DNA of 64,000 bases from Flavobacterium sp. CF108 (lineage in GTDB: Bacteria; Bacteroidota; Bacteroidia; Flavobacteriales; Flavobacteriaceae), in contig NZ_FQWW01000001.1 in assembly GCF_900129795.1 (NCBI RefSeq), positions 558,001 to 622,000 of the forward strand. Direction: 5' to 3'. Shown here in pieces: positions 1 through 8,205 of the stretch. The first letter of the stretch is position 1; the number at the start of each line of letters is the position of its first letter. The translations under genes and the position numbers were made by a program. The notes under the pieces are model-generated. The model worked only from the letters and a program-made list of their open reading frames with translations, made no database searches and had not been told where the DNA came from.

Positions 1-2
1 CT

Positions 3-167
3 TTAGAAGAATTGAACAGACGTTTCGACAGAGGTGATTTTGATTTGGTTGCTGTTGGAAGACCTTTATTATCTGACCCAAATTGGACTGCTAAAATTAA
101 AGCCGGAAAAACTGATGATTTGAAAGGTTTTAGTAAAGAAGCTTTGGGAGCATTAGTGTTAGAATAA
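3..167 (+). CDS. NADH:flavin oxidoreductase (old yellow enzyme family), C-terminal fragment
   Basis: Only the last 54 codons are present; the gene begins before the window. The visible stretch contains DLVAVGRPLLSDPNW, the C-terminal segment of old yellow enzyme family flavoproteins, in which the VGRP turn lies near the FMN phosphate. Members reduce activated C=C bonds with NAD(P)H. The substrate cannot be read from this fragment. The reading frame starts at base 3 and ends at TAA 165-167, and a strong hairpin follows about 90 bases downstream. Family assignment is recognition of the terminal motif; nothing upstream can be checked here. Confidence 0.75.
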   Translation, partial: LEELNRRFDRGDFDLVAVGRPLLSDPNWTAKIKAGKTDDLKGFSKEALGALVLE

Positions 168-258
168 ATCTTAAAGATGGCCCACTGGTTTAACGGATTT
201 TACTGGTTTACGCTGGTTTTAATTGTTTTAATCTTTTAATCTGTGCAAAAAATAATAC

Positions 259-300
259 AACAGGGATGAGACTATTAAGTTTCATCCCTGTTTATTTTTT
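259..300 (+). terminator. Rho-independent terminator after the flavin oxidoreductase
   Basis: An 11-bp stem, AACAGGGATGA (259-269) pairing with TCATCCCTGTT (282-292), is followed by a T-rich run to 300. Its 3' arm and T-run are repeated once directly downstream (308-336), as if by slippage. Confidence 0.75.
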
Positions 301-348
301 CGAAATGTTCATCCCTGTTTATTTTTTTTTCGAAATGTATATCCGTAG

Positions 349-368
349 AGACGCACAGCAGTGCGTCT
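349..368. repeat. Short palindromic repeat (GACGCAC family)
   Basis: AGACGCAC and GTGCGTCT pair around a 4-nt loop. Related copies lie at 448-467 (one mismatch) and 1250-1269 (a perfect 20-nt palindrome, AGATGCACTGCAGTGCATCT), plus a half copy near 1147. They are intergenic and REP-like; no function is evident. Confidence 0.7.
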
Positions 369-447
369 TCGCAAAGTATAGACGCGAGATTTAAACGTAA
401 TTTTTACAGATTTACAATTGATCAAATCATTTTAATCCTTTAAAAAA

Positions 448-467
448 AGACGCACTGCGGTGCGCCT
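448..467. repeat. Short palindromic repeat (GACGCAC family)
   Basis: AGACGCAC and GTGCGCCT around the loop TGCG; second copy of the family at 349-368, with one stem mismatch. Confidence 0.65.
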
Positions 468-516
468 CTACTAAATAGAAAGGGATAAAGCTTAAAAGCT
501 TCATTCATTTTGTTTT

Positions 517-1026
517 TTATAGATCATCGCCGTCATCGTTATCAGAATTAAAATAATCGTTTGGATTGAAAGGAATGTCATCATCTGGATCTTTATCATG
601 GGCATTTACACCCGGCGGATTAAATAGTCCCCAGCTGTCTTTTATGTAATTCCAAACATCAAAGTTCGCAACCCAATCAATAAATAGCAGACGAAATTCT
701 TCAATGGTGCTTCTTAATAAAGAAATATAATCCATATCTTTTATCCCCTCTTCATATCGTAAACTCCCAGCCTGAACATATAATTCTCGAGCAGCTTTTC
801 TAATAATCGCTGCATTTTCCATACGAAGATCATATAAATCTCCTCCTTCTGCTCCTGCAATTTTTACTGGAATAAGCATAGCATTTTCTAACATAAAACG
901 AACTACTGTTTCCTGTAAATATTCATTATCCGCAGGAACAATATAGACTAATCCTTGTGTTAATTTAAAAATTTGTTCTGCCTTTTGGTATATTGGCATT
1001 TTCTCGGTTTCATCTGGTTCTAACAT
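517..1026 (-). CDS. Hypothetical helical protein, 23S IVP/four-helix-like
   Basis: Encodes 169 aa with no signal peptide or membrane segment. Residues about 12-125 look like four amphipathic helices. The opening YQKAEQIFKLTQ pattern and helix spacing recall the four-helix-bundle (23S rRNA intervening-sequence-type) proteins common in Bacteroidetes, but the match is weak. The last 40 residues are a very acidic, Asn/Pro-rich tail ending in DDGDDL, probably disordered. The ATG at 1026 is the natural start. The gene stands alone with repeat-rich DNA on both sides. Function unknown. Confidence 0.6.
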   Translation of the reverse strand: MLEPDETEKMPIYQKAEQIFKLTQGLVYIVPADNEYLQETVVRFMLENAMLIPVKIAGAEGGDLYDLRMENAAIIRKAARELYVQAGSLRYEEGIKDMDYISLLRSTIEEFRLLFIDWVANFDVWNYIKDSWGLFNPPGVNAHDKDPDDDIPFNPNDYFNSDNDDGDDL

Positions 1027-1163
1027 TTTTTTTCAGATATTTTATACTACAAATATATTGCAATAAAATCTTACAATATAATTTTACTTTATCTCTACAA
1101 ATACAAATGGCATAAATCATTTTAATCCTTTAATCTGTGGCGATGAAGACGCACTATAAATAG

Positions 1164-1197
1164 AAAGGGATAAAGCTTAAAAGTTTCATCCCTTTTT
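1164..1197. terminator. Hairpin downstream of the acyltransferase gene
   Basis: AAAGGGAT (1164-1171) pairs with ATCCCTTT (1188-1195), with an inner AAGCTT/AAGTTT pairing and a T-run on the + strand. It is 88 bases past the end of the acyltransferase gene. A degenerate copy lies at 478-513. Confidence 0.5.
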
Positions 1198-1249
1198 TGA
1201 ATATCTATAACTAACAAATTAGAAATTCAAGATTTTATATACGTTGCGT

Positions 1250-1269
1250 AGATGCACTGCAGTGCATCT
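1250..1269. repeat. Perfect 20-nt palindrome (GACGCAC family)
   Basis: AGATGCACTGCAGTGCATCT is a perfect palindrome flanked by GT and CTAC. It is the most symmetrical copy of the family at 349-368 and 448-467. Confidence 0.65.
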
Positions 1270-1284
1270 CTACCTTGTACCATT

Positions 1285-2424
1285 TTACACTATTTTACGC
1301 TTTTGAAATTTATTCTGAAGCCAATTACGAACCGGTTCATCGTATAATTTTAAACATACGAAAGCCAAAATAATACTTGCTGCTAGAAGTGCAATTCCAG
1401 GGATTAATCCGTCTTCAAGGGAAACTTTATCATTGACAACCCAAGCGGTGTACCAATAAATTAACGGATAATGTGTAATGTAAATTGGGTATGAAATATC
1501 CCCTAAAAGCTTGCATGTTTTTGCCGAAAAAGCGCTTTTAATTTGTCCGCCTGCTCCTATTGCAACAATAATTGGAAAGATTAAAATGATAACAAAAGAT
1601 TCGTATAAACCATTCATCCATAAAGTATTTTCGTCTCCAAATCTTGGCAATGCTAAAACAATTGTGATTAAAATACTGCAAACCCAAAAAGCCCCTTTTA
1701 TATGGATTAGTTTTCCTAAACGAGAAAGTAAAACTCCGGCAAAAAACGGATACAATAATCGGGTGAAACCAACATTCATTTGTTCCAAATTTAGAGACCA
1801 GCCGCCAATTACGTCTCCTTTTGGACCAAAAACGGTATAGTTAATTAACAGTCCGGCAAATATCAGCACGAAAACTGACAGCACTTTATTCGAAAATCTG
1901 CGAAAAATTAGGGCGTACAAGATGTTTGCAATGTATTCGAAAAAAAGTGACCATGCCGGACCATCTAAAGGATGCATTTCACCCCAGCCTCTGATTTCCA
2001 TTGAAGGCGGAATTGGCAATAAAGTGAAACCAATAAACATGGTTAAAATTACTTTCCACACTTCCATTCCTGCAATTTGTGGAAACAATATATCTGAAGC
2101 CTGAAAATAATAAAATATAGCACCAATGATCATTCCCATAATTACCATGGGCTGTAAACGGATTAATCGGCGTTTGTAGAATTCCCATTGCGTCATTTTC
2201 CCCCAGCGATCGTCATACGCATACGCCACAACAAATCCTGATAAAAGAAAGAAGAAATCAACAGCTAAATAACCGTGATTGATTATCTGTATAAAACGAT
2301 TTCCGCCGCTAAAGGTTTCAAAAATGTGAAATATAACAACTAAAATAGCTGCAACTCCACGCAAACCATCTAGAATTTCGTAATGCTTTTTTGGCTTTAT
2401 ATCAGTGTAAATAACTGTACTCAT
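1285..2424 (-). CDS. Acyltransferase 3 family membrane protein (OafA/YrhL-like)
   Basis: A 379-aa integral inner-membrane protein with about ten hydrophobic segments. The hallmarks of the acyltransferase-3 family are present: DGLRGVAA (19-26), a conserved His about residue 33, YLAVDFFFLLSGFV (52-65) and the basic FYKRRLIRLQP loop (82-92). Such proteins move acetyl or other acyl groups onto surface sugars such as O-antigen or exopolysaccharide. No SGNH domain is fused, and the acceptor is unknown. It lies downstream of a secreted GH3 enzyme on the same strand, but 154 bases separate it from the DUF1349 gene, so co-transcription is uncertain. Confidence 0.85.
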   Translation of the reverse strand: MSTVIYTDIKPKKHYEILDGLRGVAAILVVIFHIFETFSGGNRFIQIINHGYLAVDFFFLLSGFVVAYAYDDRWGKMTQWEFYKRRLIRLQPMVIMGMIIGAIFYYFQASDILFPQIAGMEVWKVILTMFIGFTLLPIPPSMEIRGWGEMHPLDGPAWSLFFEYIANILYALIFRRFSNKVLSVFVLIFAGLLINYTVFGPKGDVIGGWSLNLEQMNVGFTRLLYPFFAGVLLSRLGKLIHIKGAFWVCSILITIVLALPRFGDENTLWMNGLYESFVIILIFPIIVAIGAGGQIKSAFSAKTCKLLGDISYPIYITHYPLIYWYTAWVVNDKVSLEDGLIPGIALLAASIILAFVCLKLYDEPVRNWLQNKFQKRKIV

Positions 2425-2578
2425 AAAATATTTTGGTTATTATAAGGTTAGTTTAAATTTTAATTAAACATATAGAAACATAGTTTCTGAACTTTAAAAA
2501 AGGCGTTTCACTTATTTAAACAAACATAGCTATGCGTTAACAAATTGGAATTTGGAATTTAAAAAATTGAAAATTAAT

Positions 2579-3226
2579 TTATTGGTGGTTTTTCAGCCAC
2601 TCTAATCTTCTTTGATCCGGTAAATGTTTTACAGAGAAGTTTTCGAATTTAGCTTCAAAACCTTTTCCGTCTGGAGAAGCGGCCATTAATCCAACCATTA
2701 CAGGCGTGTTGTCTTGTAAAGGCGCATTTCTGGTTAAGATATAATTTTTATCATCAAAAGAATAAAATACTTCGATCGCATCTAATCTTCTAACCGCTTT
2801 AATCCAGATAAATGGAGGTGCTTTTTCTAGAGTAGTTACACTCCAGTCGCTTTTATCGTGTGTTACAACGGTACTGATATTGAATTTTCCGTCAACAAAT
2901 TCTACTCCGGTTTTGATGTAGTTTTTTTCATCAACACGAATCATTAAACCCATTTGGTCGAAACGAGCGATATAATTTCCGGTGATTTTTACTTTCGCTT
3001 CAAATTCACCGCCGTAAGTTGCATAGTAAAAAGGTGCATCATCAACCGTGAATCCGTAATGAGAAATTCTCCAATAATCGCTGTTTGCGGTTACATTCAT
3101 GATTAAGGCATTGTTTTTAATTTCCCATTTTTCAGGTTCATTAAACCATTGCATTTTTTCCAGGCTTTGCGCCGAAATATTTTGTGTGACAAATAAAGTA
3201 AAAACAATAAGTAGAATATTTTTCAT
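2579..3226 (-). CDS. Secreted DUF1349-family protein
   Basis: Encodes 215 aa. A signal peptide of about 19 residues (MKNILLIVFTLFVTQNISAQ) directs export. The rest reads as the all-beta, lectin-like DUF1349 fold: a WEIKNNAL opening, a central MGLMIRVDEKNYIKTG strand pair and a late MVGLMAASPDGKGFEAKF segment. The family occurs with carbohydrate enzymes and has a concanavalin-like fold, so binding or processing a glycan is plausible, though no catalytic residues can be assigned. It lies 187 bases downstream of the GH3 gene on the same strand, with a hairpin at 3356-3385 between them. Confidence 0.75.
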   Translation of the reverse strand: MKNILLIVFTLFVTQNISAQSLEKMQWFNEPEKWEIKNNALIMNVTANSDYWRISHYGFTVDDAPFYYATYGGEFEAKVKITGNYIARFDQMGLMIRVDEKNYIKTGVEFVDGKFNISTVVTHDKSDWSVTTLEKAPPFIWIKAVRRLDAIEVFYSFDDKNYILTRNAPLQDNTPVMVGLMAASPDGKGFEAKFENFSVKHLPDQRRLEWLKNHQ

Positions 3227-3355
3227 GTCATTTATTTTTTATTGAACCATTAAGAAATTAAGCAATGTGTTTACTAAACTTTTAAAGCATTAAGTTCAAA
3301 GCTTAATTAACTTAATATCTTAATGGTAAAAAAGAAAAACTTAATTTTAAAAAGC

Positions 3356-3385
3356 AAAGCTGCAACTTTTTACAACTGCAGCTTT
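3356..3385 (-). terminator. Terminator-like hairpin after the GH3 gene
   Basis: AAAGCTGCA and TGCAGCTTT pair around a 12-nt loop, and a T-rich run follows on the minus strand. It sits between the GH3 and DUF1349 genes and could limit read-through. Confidence 0.55.
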
Positions 3386-3413
3386 ACAACCAACCAATTT
3401 AGAAATAATGAAA

Positions 3414-5630
3414 TTATTGAAGTGAGAAGCCCACTTTAGATTTTATATCAGTTGAAGATGCTCCTACGATAGCTTCAAAAGCTCCCGGTTCAGCAACCCA
3501 TTCGTGTTTTTTATCATCAAAGAAACTTAAAGCCGTTTTATCGATTGTAAACGTAACTGTTTTCTCTTCTCCCGCTTTTAGCGAAACTTTCTCAAACCCT
3601 TTTAATTCTTTAATCGGACGAGGTAATGAAGATTTTAAATCGCTGATATAAAGCTGTACTACTTCAGATCCTTCTCTGCTTCCTGTATTTTTTACAGTTA
3701 CAGAAAACGTGATTTTATCACTGCTTGCAATTTGTTTTTTATCAGCAGTTACTTTTCCGTATGCAAAAGTCGTGTAGCTTAATCCGTGACCGAAAGAGAA
3801 TAATGGTTTTATCTTTTGTTTGTCTGCCCAACGGTATCCAACAAAAATTCCTTCGTTGTATTTTACTTCATCTTTACCCGGAAATTCTCCTAAAGCGTGT
3901 GCTCCGTTATCCGATAATTTTACTGGGAAAGTGAAAGATAATTTTCCTGAAGGGTTAACATCTCCAACTAAAACCGAAGCCAAAGCATTTCCAGCTTCTG
4001 TACCTAAAAACCATCCCTGAACAATTCCCGGAACTTCTTTTACCCACGGCATTGCAACCGCATTTCCAGAAATATTTACGTAAACAATATTCTTATTTAC
4101 TTTTGCTAATTCGCTGATTAATTTATCCTGACCATAAGAAAGCTCTAATCCGTTACGATCGTGTCCTTCATCATCCTGATTTGGAGCTTTATTTAAACCT
4201 CCAATAAACAATACAATATCAGCATCTTTAGCTACTTTTAAAGCCTCAGCAGTCAATTCAGCAGGAGAACGTTTTTCCTCTAAACTTACTTTTGCTACAA
4301 CTCCGTTATAATTACTTGTAGGATCTCCTACGTAACCACGAGCATAAACGATTTCAGCCTGATTGCCAATTCTTTTCTTTAAACCTTCAAGAGGTGTAAT
4401 TTCGTAACGTGCTTTTAGAGAAGAACTTCCTCCTCCTACAGTCATCATTTTGATAGCATTTTCACCGATAACGGCAATCTTTTTAGTTTTAGAAAGATCG
4501 ATTGGTAAAATGTTGTTATTGTTTTGTAATAAAACGATTCCTTCCTGAGCAATTTTTAAACCTGCTTTAGCATGTTCTTCTGTTCCAAAAGATCCAAAAG
4601 GACGATTTCTATCCATTGTAGTCAAGAAAGCCAAACGTAAAACGCGACGTACTTTTTCGTCTAATTCTTTCGTTCCAATTTCACCTTTTCTGATCATTTC
4701 AGAATATGGTTTTGCTAAGTAATAGTTATCATAAGCATTACTTGTTCCCCATGAAAGTCCGTTTGTCCATGAACCAAACTCCATATCCAAACCATTGTGA
4801 ATAGCTTGTTTCGTATCGTTTACACCTCCCCAGTCAGAAACTACAACACCTTTAAAGCCCCATTCTCCGCGAAGAATATCGTTTAATAAATATTCGTTGT
4901 GGCAGCATTGCTGTCCTTTGTATTTATTGTAAGCTCCCATAATTGCCCAAACTTCACCTTCTTGTACAGCTGCTTTAAAAGCCGGAAGATAAATTTCGTA
5001 CAACGCACGGTCATCAACTACTACGTTAACAGAATTACGGTTTGTTTCCTGATTGTTTAAGGCAAAGTGTTTCACACAGGCAGCAACTCCATTAGACTGA
5101 ACTCCTTTAATATAAGGAACCACCATTTTTGAAGTTAAAAAGGGATCTTCTCCCATGTATTCGAAGTTACGACCGTTTAAAGGACTTCTGTAAATGTTTA
5201 CACCAGGCCCTAATAGTACGTTTTTGTTTCGGTAACGCGCTTCTTCACCAATTGATTTTCCGTATAAAGAAGCTAACTCTTTATTCCATGTTGAAGAAAG
5301 TGCCGTTAAAGCCGGAAATGCGATACAAGAATCATTTGTCCAACCTGCCTGGTCCCATTCGTCCCATTTTACTTCAGTACGAATTCCGTGTGGTCCGTCA
5401 GTCATCCAGTTTTCCGGAATTCCAAGGCGTTTTACCCCAGGTGAACTAAATTTAGACTGCGCATGAATTATGGCAATCTTTTCATCGGTTGTCATTCTTG
5501 AAAGCGCATCTTCTACACGCTCGCTAATTGGCTTTTTATCATCAAGATAAACCGGAACCTTATTTTGTGCATTCAATCCGAATGAACTCAACAAAACTAA
5601 AACAAGGATTGTTTTAACGTTTTTAAACAT
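3414..5630 (-). CDS. Glycoside hydrolase family 3 beta-glucosidase-type enzyme
   Basis: A 738-aa exported enzyme that hydrolyses beta-linked sugars with retention. A signal peptide covers residues 1-22. The GH3 N-terminal barrel follows, with the substrate loop WMTDGPHGIR (75-84), the KHF motif at 187-189 and the nucleophile Asp in VVVSDWGG (D266). The second alpha/beta domain begins near residue 360, and a fibronectin-III-like C-terminal domain covers about 640-735. Length and order match BglX-type enzymes. The regulator-like DUF6377 gene lies 207 bases upstream on the same strand. Specificity (glucosidase, xylosidase or other) cannot be read from sequence alone. Confidence 0.93.
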   Translation of the reverse strand: MFKNVKTILVLVLLSSFGLNAQNKVPVYLDDKKPISERVEDALSRMTTDEKIAIIHAQSKFSSPGVKRLGIPENWMTDGPHGIRTEVKWDEWDQAGWTNDSCIAFPALTALSSTWNKELASLYGKSIGEEARYRNKNVLLGPGVNIYRSPLNGRNFEYMGEDPFLTSKMVVPYIKGVQSNGVAACVKHFALNNQETNRNSVNVVVDDRALYEIYLPAFKAAVQEGEVWAIMGAYNKYKGQQCCHNEYLLNDILRGEWGFKGVVVSDWGGVNDTKQAIHNGLDMEFGSWTNGLSWGTSNAYDNYYLAKPYSEMIRKGEIGTKELDEKVRRVLRLAFLTTMDRNRPFGSFGTEEHAKAGLKIAQEGIVLLQNNNNILPIDLSKTKKIAVIGENAIKMMTVGGGSSSLKARYEITPLEGLKKRIGNQAEIVYARGYVGDPTSNYNGVVAKVSLEEKRSPAELTAEALKVAKDADIVLFIGGLNKAPNQDDEGHDRNGLELSYGQDKLISELAKVNKNIVYVNISGNAVAMPWVKEVPGIVQGWFLGTEAGNALASVLVGDVNPSGKLSFTFPVKLSDNGAHALGEFPGKDEVKYNEGIFVGYRWADKQKIKPLFSFGHGLSYTTFAYGKVTADKKQIASSDKITFSVTVKNTGSREGSEVVQLYISDLKSSLPRPIKELKGFEKVSLKAGEEKTVTFTIDKTALSFFDDKKHEWVAEPGAFEAIVGASSTDIKSKVGFSLQ

Positions 5631-5837
5631 AACTAGTAATTTATTTAAGCATTCAATTTTTGGTATAGATACAAGTGGTCAATTGTACCTTTTAATAATA
5701 TTGTAAAGCTAAAACGTTATAGTTCGTTTTGAATTTTTAAACGAAAAAAAGTAGTGAATTAAAAAATTAAAACATTGATTATCAATTTTTTAACAAAAAA
5801 TAAAGACTAAAAAAAGTAGTGATTTTAAAATAAATCT

Positions 5838-7481
5838 TTACATTTTCAATGTAATTAAACCTATTTTCATCACCATTTCTTCAAAATCATTTCTCGAAAC
5901 TGCCGCTTTATTTCGGGCTCTTGTTCGATAATTGTAAATTGTACTTAAAGAGTAACGAAGAAAGGCCGCAATTTTTACACTGTCGTTAATTCCTAAACGA
6001 ATCAAAGCAAAAATTCGAAGCTCAGTATTTAGCAATTCTCCCTGTTTTAAAACAATTTGTTCTTCTTTAATTAAAAGGGCATTAAAGTCTTTTACAAAAG
6101 TGGGATATAAATTCAGGAAAATAATATCGAAGTTTTTATACAATTCTTCTAATTCTGTATCAACCAAAGTCGTTGACTTTAGCATTTTGTAGATTTCGTC
6201 AAATTGTTTTGCCGTTGCTTTTTTATTTAAAATGATGCGGTAATTCTCCAGTTTATTAATGTATGTTGAACAAAGGCTGAAAAAATGCGCTATATATTCT
6301 TCCTTGATATGATTCGATTCAGATAATTGTGCATTACGTTCCTGCAGCTGATTATTGGTTTCGGTAATATCCTGATTTAGTTCGGCTAATTTTTGACTGG
6401 TTTCATAGAGTTCTCCTCGAATTCTCGAAACTTTTTTCATTTGTTTGTAAACGTAAATAACCGCAATAATTAAAAATACAGAAAGTAAACTGATGCAGAT
6501 TAAATAAAGCTGTAATTCTGTTTTTCGTTTGGCTTCTTTTTCTAAATAAACGGTATTAATGATCGAATATACTTCTGACATTAAAAGCGTTCGAAACTGT
6601 ACATTACAATAAAGTGCATCTTCAATTGCCGATTGCGTTAGTTTATACGCCATATCGACATCTTCGATTTCGTAAAAAACCAAAGCTAATTCCTGCAGCG
6701 AAGCGTTGTCTTTATTAGCATTTTTAATATCAGAAGTTGCCGAAAGTGCATAATATTTTTTTCGCAATTCAAGCTGATGTGTATGCTCATAAATACTTCC
6801 AAGCAAATAGGTAATCATGGCATATTGCGGATCATCTTCGCTGGTATTTTTAAGCAGATTCATTAATTGCTTTTGGGCACTAACTATTTTTTTATGATAT
6901 ACATCGTGCTGAATTTTATTGATTTGGTAATTAATAGATTTTGGATCTAAAACCATCAATAACGAATCACGGTATTTTTGAATTTGCTGTAAATATTCTT
7001 TGCTATAACTGTTTGCCGCGTAATGCTCAAAAAATTCACGATACGAAACAAAATAGTTTGGAAGAAGCGATTTTGACAATTTGTTTTTGTCAATACTTTT
7101 TAAAATGGCTTCGGATTCACGGTATTTTCCTGAAGAGGAATAAAGTGTAACCAATTGCAGATTGGCTAAATCTGCTAAATCTTTATCATGAAGTTCATCG
7201 GCAATTTTTAAGTTCTTTTTTACGTATAAAATAGCCGAATCTGAGTTGAACTTCTGGTATTCTGTATATAAGGTTTTATTGTAATTGTATTCTTGTTCTT
7301 TGGTTAAATCCTCTGATTTGATTTTCTTAAAGTTTAGAATCCTTTCTTCTTTTAAACGAACGTAATGCTGCTTGTTTTTTAGCGCCAGATTTAACTTGTC
7401 TATAATATCATCTGTACTTTCCGAAGCAAAAACCGGAAAGCTCATCAAGACGATAAAAAGTAACAAAAGTGGATTTTTCAA
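5838..7481 (-). CDS. TPR / transmembrane / DUF6377-type regulator with C-terminal HTH
   Basis: A 547-aa membrane-anchored regulator. After a signal peptide (about 1-19) comes a helical, TPR-like sensor region to about 325, then one membrane helix (LYLICISLLSVFLIIAVIYV), a coiled coil of about 50 residues, and a cytoplasmic region with an LuxR-like helix-turn-helix around ELRIFALIRLGINDSVKIAA...YSLSTIYNYRTRARNK. This is the DUF6377 arrangement known from Bacteroidetes carbohydrate loci, where the sensor faces the periplasm. It precedes a secreted GH3 gene on the same strand, which suggests local control of glycan use. The inducer is unknown. Confidence 0.8.
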   Translation of the reverse strand: MKNPLLLLFIVLMSFPVFASESTDDIIDKLNLALKNKQHYVRLKEERILNFKKIKSEDLTKEQEYNYNKTLYTEYQKFNSDSAILYVKKNLKIADELHDKDLADLANLQLVTLYSSSGKYRESEAILKSIDKNKLSKSLLPNYFVSYREFFEHYAANSYSKEYLQQIQKYRDSLLMVLDPKSINYQINKIQHDVYHKKIVSAQKQLMNLLKNTSEDDPQYAMITYLLGSIYEHTHQLELRKKYYALSATSDIKNANKDNASLQELALVFYEIEDVDMAYKLTQSAIEDALYCNVQFRTLLMSEVYSIINTVYLEKEAKRKTELQLYLICISLLSVFLIIAVIYVYKQMKKVSRIRGELYETSQKLAELNQDITETNNQLQERNAQLSESNHIKEEYIAHFFSLCSTYINKLENYRIILNKKATAKQFDEIYKMLKSTTLVDTELEELYKNFDIIFLNLYPTFVKDFNALLIKEEQIVLKQGELLNTELRIFALIRLGINDSVKIAAFLRYSLSTIYNYRTRARNKAAVSRNDFEEMVMKIGLITLKM

Positions 7482-7585
7482 ACTGAGTTAAAAATAAATG
7501 AAACGTACAAATATAATAAAGTGTAAACAGAAAAATGAATTATTTATATATCTCGTAAAATAACCTAAAACTAATAATGTTTTTA

Positions 7586-7593
7586 TAATTTTG
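7586..7593 (+). promoter_or_regulatory. Putative -7 box (TAATTTTG) for the CHMI-like gene
   Basis: TAATTTTG fits the Bacteroidetes TAnnTTTG consensus and lies 34 bases before the ATG at 7628. I see no clear -33 TTTG, so this is tentative. Confidence 0.35.
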
Positions 7594-7627
7594 ATTGAGG
7601 TGAATTTTTAACTTAAACTACTATCAA

Positions 7628-7972
7628 ATGCCAAATTTTATCATCGAATGTTCTGAAAATGTATTAAGATTAAAATCTGCAGATGACATCATGCAGGAAG
7701 TTTTTAATTCAGCTTTATCAACAGAGCTTTTTACCGCGCCAGAAATTAAAGTTCGCATAAATCCTTTTTCACATTATAATAATGGCAATACTTTGAGTGA
7801 TTTTATTCATGTTTTTGGCTACATAATGGAAGGCCGAAATGAGGAACAAAAAAACAATTTATCAAAAGCAATTGTAACGAAATTAAATACTATTTTGCCC
7901 GAAGTTAAATCGATTTCTATGAATGTAGATGATTTTCAAAAGGCTGGTTATTTTAATAGTAAAATGATTTGA
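7628..7972 (+). CDS. 5-carboxymethyl-2-hydroxymuconate delta-isomerase-like tautomerase
   Basis: Encodes 114 aa, close to the usual size of the CHMI family. It starts MPNFIIECSEN: Pro2 becomes the N-terminal catalytic proline after Met removal, as expected for this branch of the tautomerase superfamily, and residues 62-114 carry the family pattern FGYIMEGRNEEQKNNLS. In homoprotocatechuate degradation the enzyme isomerises 5-carboxymethyl-2-hydroxymuconate, but none of the other hpa genes is nearby, so the real substrate may differ. It is monocistronic, on the opposite strand to both neighbours. Confidence 0.85.
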   Translation: MPNFIIECSENVLRLKSADDIMQEVFNSALSTELFTAPEIKVRINPFSHYNNGNTLSDFIHVFGYIMEGRNEEQKNNLSKAIVTKLNTILPEVKSISMNVDDFQKAGYFNSKMI

Positions 7973-8116
7973 CTGGTTTTCTTGGCATAAATAATTTTAT
8001 TACATTACTAAAGTGTTATAACAAAAACAGCTTTATAAAGATTAACACACAATCTTTGTCGAGTCACTTACGAAGATTCTTCGTTCCTCAGAATGACAAA
8101 CTTTGTGTTGAAAACA

Positions 8117-8149
8117 AACTTTGTCAAAGTTTAAAACTTTGACAAAGTT
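8117..8149. repeat. Perfect 16-bp inverted repeat with 1-nt spacer
   Basis: AACTTTGTCAAAGTTT (8117-8132) and its exact complement (8134-8149) flank a single A. It is downstream of the acyl-CoA dehydrogenase gene, in a 233-bp gap that also carries an 'AGATTCTTCGTTCCTC' repeat fragment (near 8074). It could act as a terminator stem although no T-run follows. Confidence 0.65.
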
Positions 8150-8205
8150 CCGCTAAAAACTTATAAACCTTATATCACTTATATGGTTTAAAAAATATTT
8201 AAAAA

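Larger units (their letters stand above)
168..516. other. Intergenic stretch with terminator and short palindromes
   Basis: No gene seen. It holds a terminator hairpin at 259-292, a direct tandem copy of the terminator 3' arm (281-307 and 308-336), two AGACGCAC-centred palindromes at 349-368 and 448-467, and a weaker AAGCTT hairpin near 478-513 resembling the terminator at 1164-1197. Confidence 0.7.
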
